From Ignelater luminosus (lineage: Eukaryota; Arthropoda; Insecta; Coleoptera; Elateridae): a stretch of DNA of 64,000 nt. Made by a program: the position numbers and the translations under genes. The notes under the pieces were generated by a model. It saw only the letters and a program-made list of their open reading frames with translations. It did no database searches and was not told where the DNA came from. Where the stretch lies: positions 352,016 to 416,015 of the forward strand of contig VTPC01091272.1 in the NCBI GenBank assembly GCA_011009095.1. Reading direction: 5' to 3'. This document shows, piece after piece, positions 11,201 through 22,900 of this stretch (its first letter is position 1; each line of letters opens with the position of its first letter).

Positions 11201-13110
11201 AGATTGTGAACTTTGTAAACTTTTGGCCCCACTTTAAGCATATGTATTGGCTTTTTACTAGTTCTTAGAACTTCCTCGAACTTAATCTAACCTTGTAAGT
11301 AATTAAAATCTCAATTTCAAAGATAATTTTGGTATCTTCCAAGATTGTAAATTTTTGAAACGGTTGGTCTCTATTTTGAGCAGTCATGTCTTGGTTATTT
11401 CCTGGCTGGATTCAAGAGTTACTACAGGTTTTGATTTAACACCATAAATAGAATGCAATCTTAATCAGAAAATTTGATATTTTTAAAAACTGGAAATTCT
11501 CTAAACTTTCAATCTTTACCTGAGCACTTGATAGTTTCAGAATTGTTCCAGGTTCCAGTTTGGTAATTACACATCGTATGTTTTATAAGTGAAATATGTA
11601 TAATCTCAATAGAAAAATGTAAGATTTTCCTCGACTGGAAATTTTTGGAATTTGAGCGACCATACCTGAATTATTTGCTAGCTGAGTTTCAAACTTCTTT
11701 TAAATTGTACTTAAGATTCTATAAATTATAATTCCAATTAGAAAATCTTGAATTTCACAAAACTGGTGATTCTTTTCGCTCTGAACAACACCATCTTCGA
11801 TCAGTCTGAATTAGAGTTCTTTTGAATTACTATAAAACAGTTTTAACTAAGAAATAGAATTTGTAAAATAGATCTTAGTTAGCAATCACTTGTCAGACAA
11901 TGATCGCCTAAAATTTCTTTAAATTTTTGTTTCAGTAAATGAATTATAATTTTATCAAAACGTTTGAGTTTTTCCAAAGCTGTAGATTTATGAAAACTGA
12001 GTAATAAACATGTTTAGACATATGATATCTGCTTTGAGCAACCAAATCTTTATCACTTACTGACTGATCTTCAAAATTCCTTTAAATTCTGATTGAATAC
12101 TTTCTGTGAAATACAGTTCTATTTACAAAATCTAAGATTTTCTAAAACTGCAAATTTATGAAATTTTTGGTCTCCACTTTGAACAACCACCTTCACATAT
12201 GTATTGGCTAAGAGTTGTTAGACTCTGATTGAATATTAAGGAAGAGATGTATCTTTAGTCAACAATTTGTAATTTATTCAGAATAAACATTTTTGAATTC
12301 TTGATGTTTACTGTGAGTAAACGTATCTGGTCACTTACTGGTTGAGTTTCAAAATTCATTTACATTCTGATTTAACAATGCAGTACGTGAAATACATTTT
12401 TGATCATAATATCAGAATTTCTAAATCTTTTGATCTACATTTTGAAAATCCATTTTTAGGACTTTTATTGGCTGAATATCGTTGAATTCTGATCTAATGC
12501 TACAAACTAACTGTAGTTTTAGTTAGGAAGTTTAAGACTTTTCTTACAAAAATCTTCGAAATCCAAGCGACTGTATCTTGGTCATTTTGTGCCTTATTCT
12601 TAGAATCCAATTAAGATATTTGGAATTTTACTGATTTTTTCCTAGTTCTTGAAAAATGAGATTTTTTTAAACTTCATCTTAAGCAATGTCTTCGTCGTTT
12701 ATGGACTGATTTTTATGAATGATTTTGAATCTCGATTGAATATTGGAAGTACAATGTAACTCTAATAAAAATTTTGACGCATTTGGTCTCTGCTTTAGGG
12801 CAGCCATATCGGTTAGTTATTTCTTTTCCAAAAAGAGAGATGTTTGGAAGTTTTAGTTTGTGCTTTGAGCAACCATTTCCTGACTCTTTGGATTCCAATT
12901 TGGTAAACTTAATTACAAAACCTAAAATTTCCAAAGAATGAACCTTGAACTTTTTTGTCTGGAGTAATCATCTCCAGCCCCTTTTTCCGATTTTCAGAGT
13001 TTCTGGAAGTCTTCGCTTAATAATTTGAATAAAATTTTAAAAAAAATTAAAATTTTTGAAAGTTTGGTCTTCATCTTGGGTCAATATTTAGGCTATTTAT
13101 TGAGTGAACG
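8280..13110. repeat. Highly degenerate tandem repeat array, monomer about 130 bp, three-monomer higher-order unit of about 385 bp at its left end
   Basis: The same sentence-like block recurs in one orientation: TTTTTGGTCT-type start, then TTTGAGCAACCATATCTTGG, TCATTTACTGGTT, TTTCAAAATTCCTTTGAAA, CTGATTTAATACTA, AATTTTAATCAGAAA and ATTTTCTAAAACTGGAA. Good examples start near 8797, 9187, 9567, 10556, 10690, 11360, 12030, 12170 and 12300. At the left end three monomer types alternate: type A at 8797, 9187 and 9567; type B (TTTGATGATCCATAT) at about 8945, 9320 and 9760; type C (CTATTAACCTATT) at about 9060 and 9430. This gives a repeat of about 380-390 bp. Blocks 8831-8930 and 9219-9320 are the closest pair. 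No coding potential is seen; short frames inside it are repeat sequence. It is satellite-like and old. Confidence 0.85.
9629..9687. other. Short insertion in the tandem array flanked by 7-bp direct repeats
   Basis: CTGATTT at 9629-9635 recurs at 9681-9687. Between them are 45 bp that match no neighbouring monomer. Removing one CTGATTT and the 45 bp restores the monomer reading seen at 8831-8930 and 9219-9320, where CCTGATTTCATACTA (or near) is uninterrupted. This is the form expected of a small insertion with target duplication. Confidence 0.6.
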
Positions 13111-13917
13111 TACATCACAGTTATTGAACTGTACAGAAAGTTTGTAATTTTTTTTGCTTTTCGTTTTCGCCGTGTGCTTGTAAGATATTATAAATTAGTG
13201 TAGTATTTCGTTAGGAATCTAAAAAAAGTATTAATAGTTTACTTTAGATTACAACTTCCATTTCTCATGTTAAATAGCTTCTTAAAGAAACGTCAACTAG
13301 GTTTTTCTATAATGGTGATAACGGTAACTAAATGAAGAATATAATAGTGCCTTAAAAATACGTCAAATTCTTTTATATTCTATCTAATGACTATAATGCA
13401 TTCTACAAAACAAAGTAGTTTTTGTAAAAATGACGATAGTGATATTAAGTAATAACAAAAAACAGTTGCAAATGCTAATATGACAACTTTAATTGAATTC
13501 TCATCACTGTCGATCACCTATCTTCTACTGCATTTCTCTATTCGCTTAAATTATCTGCTATTTTTGCTTGTTAAGATTAAATTCGAAGTCCCTATTAAAA
13601 TGTTATAAATTTCTAAATGTAAACAATGATAAATGAAAATTCAACAAAACATATAGTGTGTAAAGATATGGTTTCATAAATCTTTTTGATAATAAAGTAT
13701 TATTCAGTATTTAGAGTTACTTCGACTTTAGGTTTAGAACAGTTTGAGAGTAGCATCAATAATGTTGAGTTTTTATCATAATTAAGTGAAAAAAGAAGTC
13801 CAAAATAAAATTATTAGCGAAATTAAATTTAACAGCATAATATTAATAAAAAGAATGTATAAAAGAATAGATTTTGTCATTAAGTAGAAGGTACTGCGTA
13901 CTGCTGAATCTTATGTA
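13111..13917. other. AT-rich intergenic DNA, nothing recognised
   Basis: No frame over 60 codons with a recognisable product. It lies between the end of the tandem array and a trinucleotide repeat tract. Confidence 0.5.
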
Positions 13918-13920
13918 CCT

Positions 13921-14060
13921 ACTATTATGATTATGATTATGATTATCATTATTATTATTATTATCATTATCATTATTATTATTATTATGATTATTATTAT
14001 TATTATTATTAATTATACGCTTACAATTTAATAAAACAAGTCATTATTATTATTATTATC
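13921..14060. repeat. ATT/ATC/ATG trinucleotide microsatellite
   Basis: An interrupted (ATT)n tract with ATG and ATC variants runs through 13921-14014, followed after 28 bp by a second run at 14043-14060. A TAAT repeat is at 14086-14100. Confidence 0.95.
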
Positions 14061-17000
14061 TAACCTGAATCCTTTTACGTTATATAATTAATTAATTAAT
14101 ATTCCAGAATGGAGAAGGGGGAGAAATTAGAAAGTGAGAAGGAACACCGAAAGTTCAACAGAGGATGTTTGTATTCAAAGACCATTCAAACAATTAACAG
14201 CCTATCACATTCAGCTAATTTAAATGAAACATCGATCCGCTGGGACTATTCTATCAATGTCTTGAGATATCTGAAATTATCTTACATTAGAGCTACTCTC
14301 TTGTCGTTAATTAATATTTTCTTGTTTACCCATATTCTTTTAATTTTTTGCAAAGTTCAGATTAAAATTTAAAAACCATCCAGAATTTAAGTAATTATTT
14401 TAATAGAAATTATTTTGCAGCAAAGCTCCTGGTTTGCTCTTTAGATTTCAATTAGCATACACGGGTAAGTATGAATATTTATTGCACTACAAAACAATTA
14501 CTCCTACATATTATTATGTATAATAGGCAAGCAAGCTGTAACCTCAAACTGTAATCTCCTCTTGAACTCTTAGCGCAGATGGCAGGAGTAGAACCGTAAA
14601 GACATAAAACCAGTAGTAGTGTGTACAGATACATAGTAGAACAGCAAGACATCGCTTGACACCTCTTAGCTATTGCCGTCTATGTTTGCCCCTGTTGCGT
14701 TTTGGCGTCAAGACTTTTGAGATAATCAGTTTTTCTAAAACAGTAAACCAGTAATTAATATTTTGAGTAATGAGTTCATAGTTTTTGGTCTTTTAACACT
14801 TTAACACAGAATTATTGCCTTCTACTGCCCATTCCTGCTTAATACTGTCAGATTTTATGCCCTGCCATAGCTTCTTTCAATTTAATTAACTGCCATATCA
14901 TAAATTGGTACTATCAGATAAACATATAAAGTGTAATGTTCTGCTCATAAATTCAACTTAATTCAAGGCTTTCTCATAGATGGCAGCAGATAAGGTAAGT
15001 ACAAAAATATTAGGTCATTTTTGGTAGGGTTTGACAATACTTCGTAGGGCCTAGCAGTAGATACTTAACTGAATCTGAAAGTTCTTTGTAGGCTTAGTAG
15101 TGGTAGTAACCAAAAATGCTGACAAATCTATTTGATTTTAAAAACCAAAACCACCCTTTCTTAGCAGATTCCGCTTCAGTACTGCAAGGCCTTGATTTAA
15201 ACTGTCACATCTAGCCAACTATTTTTGATTCTGCCAGATGCTACCAAGTTCAACCAAGTACGACCAATAAAAGATCCCTTACTGAGAATAACCTTATGGT
15301 CAAAACCAAAGAGGTTTGTTGTTTGTATAAAAGTCATATCGTGCCAAGACCATCGATCGTGTTAATACAGTTGTGCTAGTACCTTCCATCATCATCTTCT
15401 ATATTGTTGATTACCACTTCCTGAAGGGAGAAAGCAGCGCCCTTAAGAGCCATTTGTAATTTCTCTTCGGCAAAGAAACAGTTAGGAAAGTCGAAGGGTC
15501 CGGAGAGAAGAGGAGGCAACTCCAGGAGCATCCATAAGGTTGATCTTATCGTGCGGATTCAATATTGATTCGATGGGTGTGCATACTTGAATTGATGGCA
15601 GAATCTGTTGATAATATTAGTTTTGGTTAGCGATAAGCTAAGAAAATTGGATGGAGGATATTCTAGAGGTTAGGAAGAGACGAAGATTCAGCCTGCACTT
15701 TAGTTTTTATTGCGATTCATCGCAAAATGGGTTCAGTCTTATCACACTTATGGTGTTGCGACTTTTCAATTTAAAATACAGAACGCAGAATTTCTTTATT
15801 TTCTTTGCTCTCTTTTTTTAAATGCGTTATGCGTAGAATAAGAGTTAGTCTTAAGTTGCATTTGTAAGAGTTCAAACGTAACATAATATGTTCATGTAGA
15901 ATAAAGTATTTTTAAACACTTGTGAGTGATTCACATACCCTATATATGAGGTGCAAAAAAGAAGAAACGCCACAACACATAATTATATTAGCTCAACGCT
16001 TCTTCTACTCTACTAGAGCAAGATAGAGTAATAAATCACCTTCTGCTTCAAAAGCCATCTTAAAAACTAAATTGTCACTGACACTGACGTAGTACTGATG
16101 TAATTGTATCACAGTTAGTCCTAAACTAAATCCTGGTATGCTCTGGTTACGGGCCTGGATTGTAATGTTAAGAAGGGCTGCAATTTTGACTTGCCTTATG
16201 AAAATCAAAGAATTTAGGAATTAGGGAATTTTATTTGTATCCATCTATAGTTTTCTGCAAAAGATAAGAGTCACGCGTTCAGGTATCCCTTGATCACTGT
16301 CTAAGTTTATAATACTGTAAGTGGCTTTGAATTTACCTTCTGCTACCTTACTCTTGGCTTGCTTGTAACCGTACAATCTGTTAAAATTTAATTGAATATT
16401 GCGCCAGTTATCTCATACTGTACCAAAAGTAATATTTAGCTCAGAAATATTTAAATTCTATAAATGCTCTCCACCAGATCTAATTACAAGGTTTCGGAAG
16501 ATTTGTAACTGGCAATTGGCGCTCCGGTTTTACTTTTTGGACCTTAAGCTACTCTACAGTGTTGTCGTTTTTAACCGCCGCTCAAGTAAACTTCACAATT
16601 ATTGATTTCTTCCAGCAGAAATGTCTTAGAATCGAACTAATTTACTAAGCTAAGCTTATCAGATAAGTTCGTAAAATGTTAAACATGTCAGCACATATTT
16701 TATTTCTATCAGAAAAACCAAACAGAATCTTTTGTCGAAAGTCAACAAAGACATCTATAAAATAAAGAATAAAAAATAAAGAAAAAAAGAGGTCCATAAC
16801 CGAGGAGAGGGACTAGATAACCTATTAAGTATTACTTAGAAAATCTTCTTGTGAACAGAACTCGAAAGCAAGGAACAACTGCAGATCAATTGATTCGTCC
16901 TACTGACTTTCGAGATGAGGTGCGGCTTCCAGATAACTTAAAGTCTTCCTGATAATCAAGGAATGTAGTATTTTAAAGCGGTGTCTTTACGGCTGGATAC

Positions 17001-17191
17001 AATCAAATTCGCTACACCGCGGTCTCCGCACTAATGAAGCAAAACCACAGAAAAGAAACTAAAAAGGGTTTACAACAAAATAAAACTCCCTTTTGCAAAG
17101 AAACAAAGTCTTGTTTCAATAATTCCTACAAGGAAGTTCTAATTTAAGTACAAAATGCACAAACGACACGGATCATGCTCTGAAGTTTGCA
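14061..17191. other. Intergenic DNA, no confident gene
   Basis: An ATG-initiated 87-codon frame at 14109-14372 (+) has no recognised domain. A TATAAAAG box at 15326-15333 precedes a more GC-balanced stretch (about 15340-15560), and an AATAAA lies near 15901. Together they could be leftovers of a retroelement leader, but no protein supports it. Nothing else stands out before the gap. Confidence 0.4.
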
Positions 17192-17833
17192 NNNNNNNNN
17201 NNNNNNNNNNNNNNNNNNNNNNNNNNNNNNNNNNNNNNNNNNNNNNNNNNNNNNNNNNNNNNNNNNNNNNNNNNNNNNNNNNNNNNNNNNNNNNNNNNNN
17301 NNNNNNNNNNNNNNNNNNNNNNNNNNNNNNNNNNNNNNNNNNNNNNNNNNNNNNNNNNNNNNNNNNNNNNNNNNNNNNNNNNNNNNNNNNNNNNNNNNNN
17401 NNNNNNNNNNNNNNNNNNNNNNNNNNNNNNNNNNNNNNNNNNNNNNNNNNNNNNNNNNNNNNNNNNNNNNNNNNNNNNNNNNNNNNNNNNNNNNNNNNNN
17501 NNNNNNNNNNNNNNNNNNNNNNNNNNNNNNNNNNNNNNNNNNNNNNNNNNNNNNNNNNNNNNNNNNNNNNNNNNNNNNNNNNNNNNNNNNNNNNNNNNNN
17601 NNNNNNNNNNNNNNNNNNNNNNNNNNNNNNNNNNNNNNNNNNNNNNNNNNNNNNNNNNNNNNNNNNNNNNNNNNNNNNNNNNNNNNNNNNNNNNNNNNNN
17701 NNNNNNNNNNNNNNNNNNNNNNNNNNNNNNNNNNNNNNNNNNNNNNNNNNNNNNNNNNNNNNNNNNNNNNNNNNNNNNNNNNNNNNNNNNNNNNNNNNNN
17801 NNNNNNNNNNNNNNNNNNNNNNNNNNNNNNNNN
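17192..17833. other. Assembly gap (642 N)
   Basis: Run of N. Frames crossing it are artefacts. Confidence 1.
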
Positions 17834-19260
17834 AGTATACACCTTACTTTGCCTAGGTAATCTGATCCTTGTTAAAATTTATTGTGTTAGAATTTTAGAA
17901 ATAAAAAAGAGAAACTTTGCAGATAAATTGTATTTTAAAAATTAAGACGATTTTATTTTTGCATTTAACAACTTCCTGTTTTAAAAATTTAGAGGACGAG
18001 GACGTTTTCTCACATTTCAATGTGTTGAATTTATCCTTTACAAATGTGAAGAGTTTGTATATGGGGTGCATCTAAAACGTTTTGCTAATATGAATATAAC
18101 AAAATAAACTTTTGAGGCGAACCTGTAAACATTATTCTAATTACGAAAAGTAACTTAACACAGTAACAAAACTAAGTCCTTCTTTTGTAACTATTGATAT
18201 AATACTAGTGATTCTTAAACGACGAAGCGTCCTAATCGCGAACCTTACTGAAGGTCGTGTATGTATTGGAAACTGACCGTGTTAGTATTTATACATCGCA
18301 CAGTATCCCCAGAAAAAGCGTTTTTCCTTTCAGACACTCAATCCTAATCTATTGAAACAATCAAACTTTATGGCTTGCGCCATTAGGAGCGACTGAGGGT
18401 CTAGAATTGATTACCGAGAACTTATCGATACTAGAGAAGTGTACACAAATATCGTGAAAATCCATTCATGCGTTCTCGAGATGCAGTAATTTCTACAATA
18501 GTTTTTCAACCATATTCCTTTATTTACCATCACTAATATCTGAATAGCATAAGACTTGGTTCATAAATAAAAATTTATTTTACTGACACCTCAAATGCAG
18601 AAGTACCAGAATCCAAAGGTATAAAACTCCAATTTAATAAAAAATTGGCGATTATGCTTTTGTTTTTGCCCATGTTTTATGGTTAAAGTTCTAAGATACT
18701 TCTTCTAAAAACTATAAACAATAAATTGAATATGGAAGCTGTGTTATAATCTTAAGCTTGTAGTGTCGCTCGCTTTCAAAATTCTTCAAAAGTTAGAAAT
18801 TCTAAGAATATTGATTTTTACAAGTGACGTTTCCACGCTAGACTTTCACAGAACCAACTAATTCTATTACATCTAATAAAAACAATAAAAAGTGGGGTTA
18901 TGTTGTGCATGCAACAATAAGCAATTTGGCGCAATGGGAAGTGGATTTATATATTTTTTCTTTTCATTTCAATTAAAGATTTCTCCGTTGCATACCTACA
19001 AGTTTAAAATTAGCTGATAATTGACGCCTACTGTCAATTAAAAAACCTAGACGATGGCATAGATTCCATCAGATACGGCTAGTCAGAACCAAAAGTCATT
19101 TTTGGCAATAGAAGAAGGTAACGTGACGATGGAAACAATCTAATGAGGTTGAATGCATTTAATCGTGAAAAAAATTTCTAGTAAAGCGTGATATTGAGCG
19201 GTTGAAAGTTAGCAATATCTACGGATCTGCAAAATCACATTCGCAATTGAGATCTACTGT
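17834..19260. other. AT-rich intergenic DNA, nothing recognised
   Basis: No domain-bearing frame on either strand. Confidence 0.5.
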
Positions 19261-19370
19261 TAGCATGTACGAGGGGTATCCGATATTAAAGGTACAAGCC
19301 AAGATTACACTAAGATTTACATTTAAAGAAAATATTTAATACATTCTACAAAAAAACTATATACTTTTGT

Positions 19371-19769
19371 TTATTTCTCGACATAATCTCCATAAACGTT
19401 GAGACATCGATCCTTGTCAAGTTGCGGAAGTTTAAATCGCATATGGTTTCATGAATACAACTCTTAAGAATGCCAGTCAATGCAGCAATTTTACAGACTG
19501 TAATGCCACGATCTTCCCTAATCAAACATTTGACAATTATGCAGGTGTCATCCGTGTGTGAGGCCTTGGTCTGCTTCTTTTCTTCTCCGGATCATCATTA
19601 GCTCCGTTCGTCCATCTTCAAATTTTTTGCACCAAACGCTAACTTCGTTCGGGCCATAAACACCCTGTAATCTACGATCAATTTTCCTGTGATTAACTCC
19701 TTCGGCTTCCAAAGATCTGATAACTCAACGCACCCCACACTTCGAATACTCTGCGATTACACACGCCAT
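19371..19769 (-). pseudogene. mariner transposase relic with the catalytic core deleted
   Basis: Reading the minus strand from an ATG at 19767-19769, the N-terminal helix-turn-helix region of mariner transposases is visible (MACVIAEYSKCGV, VIRSLEAEGVNHRKIDRRLQ, GVYGPNEVS, KKFEDGRTEL). The second HTH half follows (REDRGITVCKIAALTGI). The frame then passes, with shifts, straight into the family's C-terminal signature CLNVYGDYVEK and a stop at 19371-19373. The whole DDD catalytic core is missing; a full-length protein is about 340-350 residues, and only about 130 codons remain. A possible left terminal repeat begins near 19268 (ACGAGGGGTATCCGATATTA). I could not find a convincing right partner. 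In-frame stops are also present, so it is inactive. Family assignment rests on the motif series and is fairly secure. Confidence 0.75.
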
Positions 19770-19929
19770 GTTTGTTTGCTAAATTGAGCCTTGAACAAAA
19801 CAACGCTTCAATGCTGCTCTTACACGCAAGAACGTGTCTAGATATGCACATGGTGCCAATATTGCACATGCACAGTTTGTATAATAGTCACCTGTACATT
19901 TCGATAATGCCTGATAACACCCAAGGTCA

Positions 19930-22900
19930 TAATATCACTAAAACTAGTAAGGCATCCCATGTATTTGTTTCAGGGTATTGGCCTGATTGGAATTTCAAAG
20001 AACTTATATACCAACAGTGATGAATTCGTGTATACGAATTAACAGAGATGTATTAGCGTGTATGAAAGTAATGGGCGCGCAGTGAGATGATTTCCTCAGA
20101 GCGTTATGAAGGAGCAAAATATCTAGAGTGTGTATTGAAAAGATAAATGCAGTAAATAATTACACTAACTCAGAACACACCTACTCAAAATCTTGTGTCA
20201 TCATTCAACTTATCTAGAAGGAAGATGTGCTCAAAAACAAAATTTGTAACAAAAGCCAATTACCTAGTTTGTAATAGCATTCATTTTCTTAAGAGTCCCT
20301 TCGTGAAATTCCAAAATGAAAGATACACCGTGTTTTATTTTACATTATGATTTGTTTACAGCTTGTCACTCCTTCGTACTGGCACAGCGCATCGATTGGT
20401 TGATCTCTGTTTCAAGCGTCCCGTAATCGAACACTATTTACATTTGAAAAAAATAAGTTGAATACCAGGCGCATCGCATGTACAAGTATTACCTTGACCG
20501 TAATTCTTGCATTTCACTTCTGAAGTACAAAATCACGGTCTGGGTGATTTATAAACCACTTAAAGCTGTAGGTTCTCTTTATTTAGAGCAGACACTTCTG
20601 AGCATTTTTAATCTTGAAGAGCACTTCCATAGGATTCGACTGCTTGAGAATTGAGGCGCTTTTAGTGTCGTTTTAACCAGGCATTTTAACAACAGGTTGT
20701 TCTGGTTTTGGTTGTAAACGATTTTTCTGGTGCTATTTGTAAAATGTCTGCTGCGCAAATACCGCGTAGACCCTTAGACCCGCATGCACACATCAAAACC
20801 TTGATAAAGCACAATATCGGTTTTCTTAGTCTTCAGACAGTTTCTTGCCGGTTCGGCAGTTGTTGTTAAGAGCACAATGAAAATGGTTTCTGTTGTTCAA
20901 TAAGTACTGGACTTTGGACTTTTCAAACCAAGAACATCGTTCTCTGAGAGGTAGGAATGATCATCAAGTTATCTTCACTCATTTTCGTATTAAAGAAAAA
21001 AGAAAGAAAGTTCGTATTCCATTTATTTGCTTTAGATTCGATAATTATTGCTAGATATCAATAAAGAAGAAATAAGAAATAGTTCAGGGTAGAATTTGGA
21101 GAGACAAAGTCATACTTCAGACGTTTGAGTTTTCAACTTGTATTGAAGTTCCCGTGTTTGTGAAGTAATTCATACTGGTCAGATATTTTGGACTGCCCAG
21201 GTTTTATGACTCAATTCGCTTTCTTAGAAAACCAACTGCAGTTGAGTTACTTGGGTTCTTCAAGACCATAAGATTTTTGTTACTGCTTCTTCTTTCGTTC
21301 ATTCTTTCAAGTTAAAAAGTAATGAATAAATAAGGTATCTCTTAATATTGAAATTGTTAAAGAGTTCCAGTTTTTTTTCCTCATCGAAAAACAATTTTCC
21401 AATGTTCTTATTTGTGCTTTTAATACAAGGAGTAGCAGAGTAAATGCTCTTGCCTTCCTAGAGAGCAGTTTGAGAAATGTTGATCTAGAGCACTCAAAAT
21501 CTACTAATCTAACAAAGGTCCAAACTGGTCGTAACTAGTTTGAACTATAAAAAAGCCTTGTTACCTTTGAGGTCAATACTATAATTCAGAATAGCAAGAA
21601 TTGGAATTACTATGCTGGTCAAGTTTATCACGCTGCCAAACTTTGTTTCCACGACTTCTGACATCGCAGCCATCTACACATTTTGCTACTACTGCTCAGA
21701 AACTCAGAAACAAATGACAGATTTAGTAATAGTGCAATCCAAAAATTTGAAAAACGTTATTTAAATTAAATTAATAGTAGCTGGTGACAACTACACAGTA
21801 TTTTACGAATCCAAAGAGAAATTAGTGAGAAATCTTTTTAGTAAGCCGTAATTTTATGATAATATACCTGCAAGGCACGCTGAATCCTAGTTTGACTATT
21901 ACCCAACAGAGAACGCTACGCGACCAATATCGACTGAAAGATAATTCAAGTTAAAATTATATTCAACAGCAATTATCGCGCAGACCGTGTTATCGTGATC
22001 TAAATTATTATTAGCATGAAACAGTATGTCAAGTAGAATATACCTAAAAAACATTTACATGCAATTATAAATAAACTCGCAAAGCTAATCTAATATATAG
22101 AAATAGAAATTATAATGATTATTATGTGAACCTAAAAAAGAAAAGTAAAATTTAGAAAGTTATAAGTTGAGATTATTATTTCAAATAATTATAACACGCA
22201 GTTTATTATGCATTGTTATTCCGTTCAGAACACACATTTACGCTACTTATTTTATTTAAATATGTTAGTGATGGCATCATTTTTTTTAGAAATTGTTCTC
22301 CGTTACGTAATTTTAAAATTATGGGTTTGACATTGAATTGTATAATTCCTTTTATATCGCTTTACTCTGATAATTAGTAGTGATTTATTTTAAAAATGTT
22401 GATTATAATTTATAATAAATAGTACTAAGTTGGTTTCAATTCAAAAACTGAAATTCTTTTTTAAAGTTTTGGAATTTTAAGTTAAAAGACATTTTTGTTT
22501 TAAAACAAAAACATCAAATAACTAGTTGATAAAAATTCAAGGTTAAGTAATTCATAGCAATATTGCCTGCTTGACTAAAAACGAATCAAGATCGCTGTTG
22601 ACAGTGGCAATGACACAATGGTAGCACGTGGGAAACACCCACTACCTACTAAATCGTTACTAAAAATGAAAGAGTAATTCAAGATAAGGTTCAGATAAAG
22701 TAAACCACACATAGCCACCAACATACATTTTTTTAATTTGAAAATCTCACGCCCTTGAAAAGCACCTTGCCATTATTCGGTATGTAGTACATACCAGTAA
22801 TCTCTTTGTTTAAATCTGGATAATATTTACTAAAAATATTTTTAAAATATATGTAATCAGATAAGAAACCTATTTGCTATACGAAAACAGAAGTAGGTTT

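Noticed and set aside
13921-14060. Trinucleotide tract as a possible coding homopolymer or CRISPR-like array
   Set aside because: Simple (ATT)n microsatellite with interruptions; no spacers and no open coding context.
17144-17945. Long frames on both strands across 17192-17833
   Set aside because: They consist almost wholly of N from the assembly gap.
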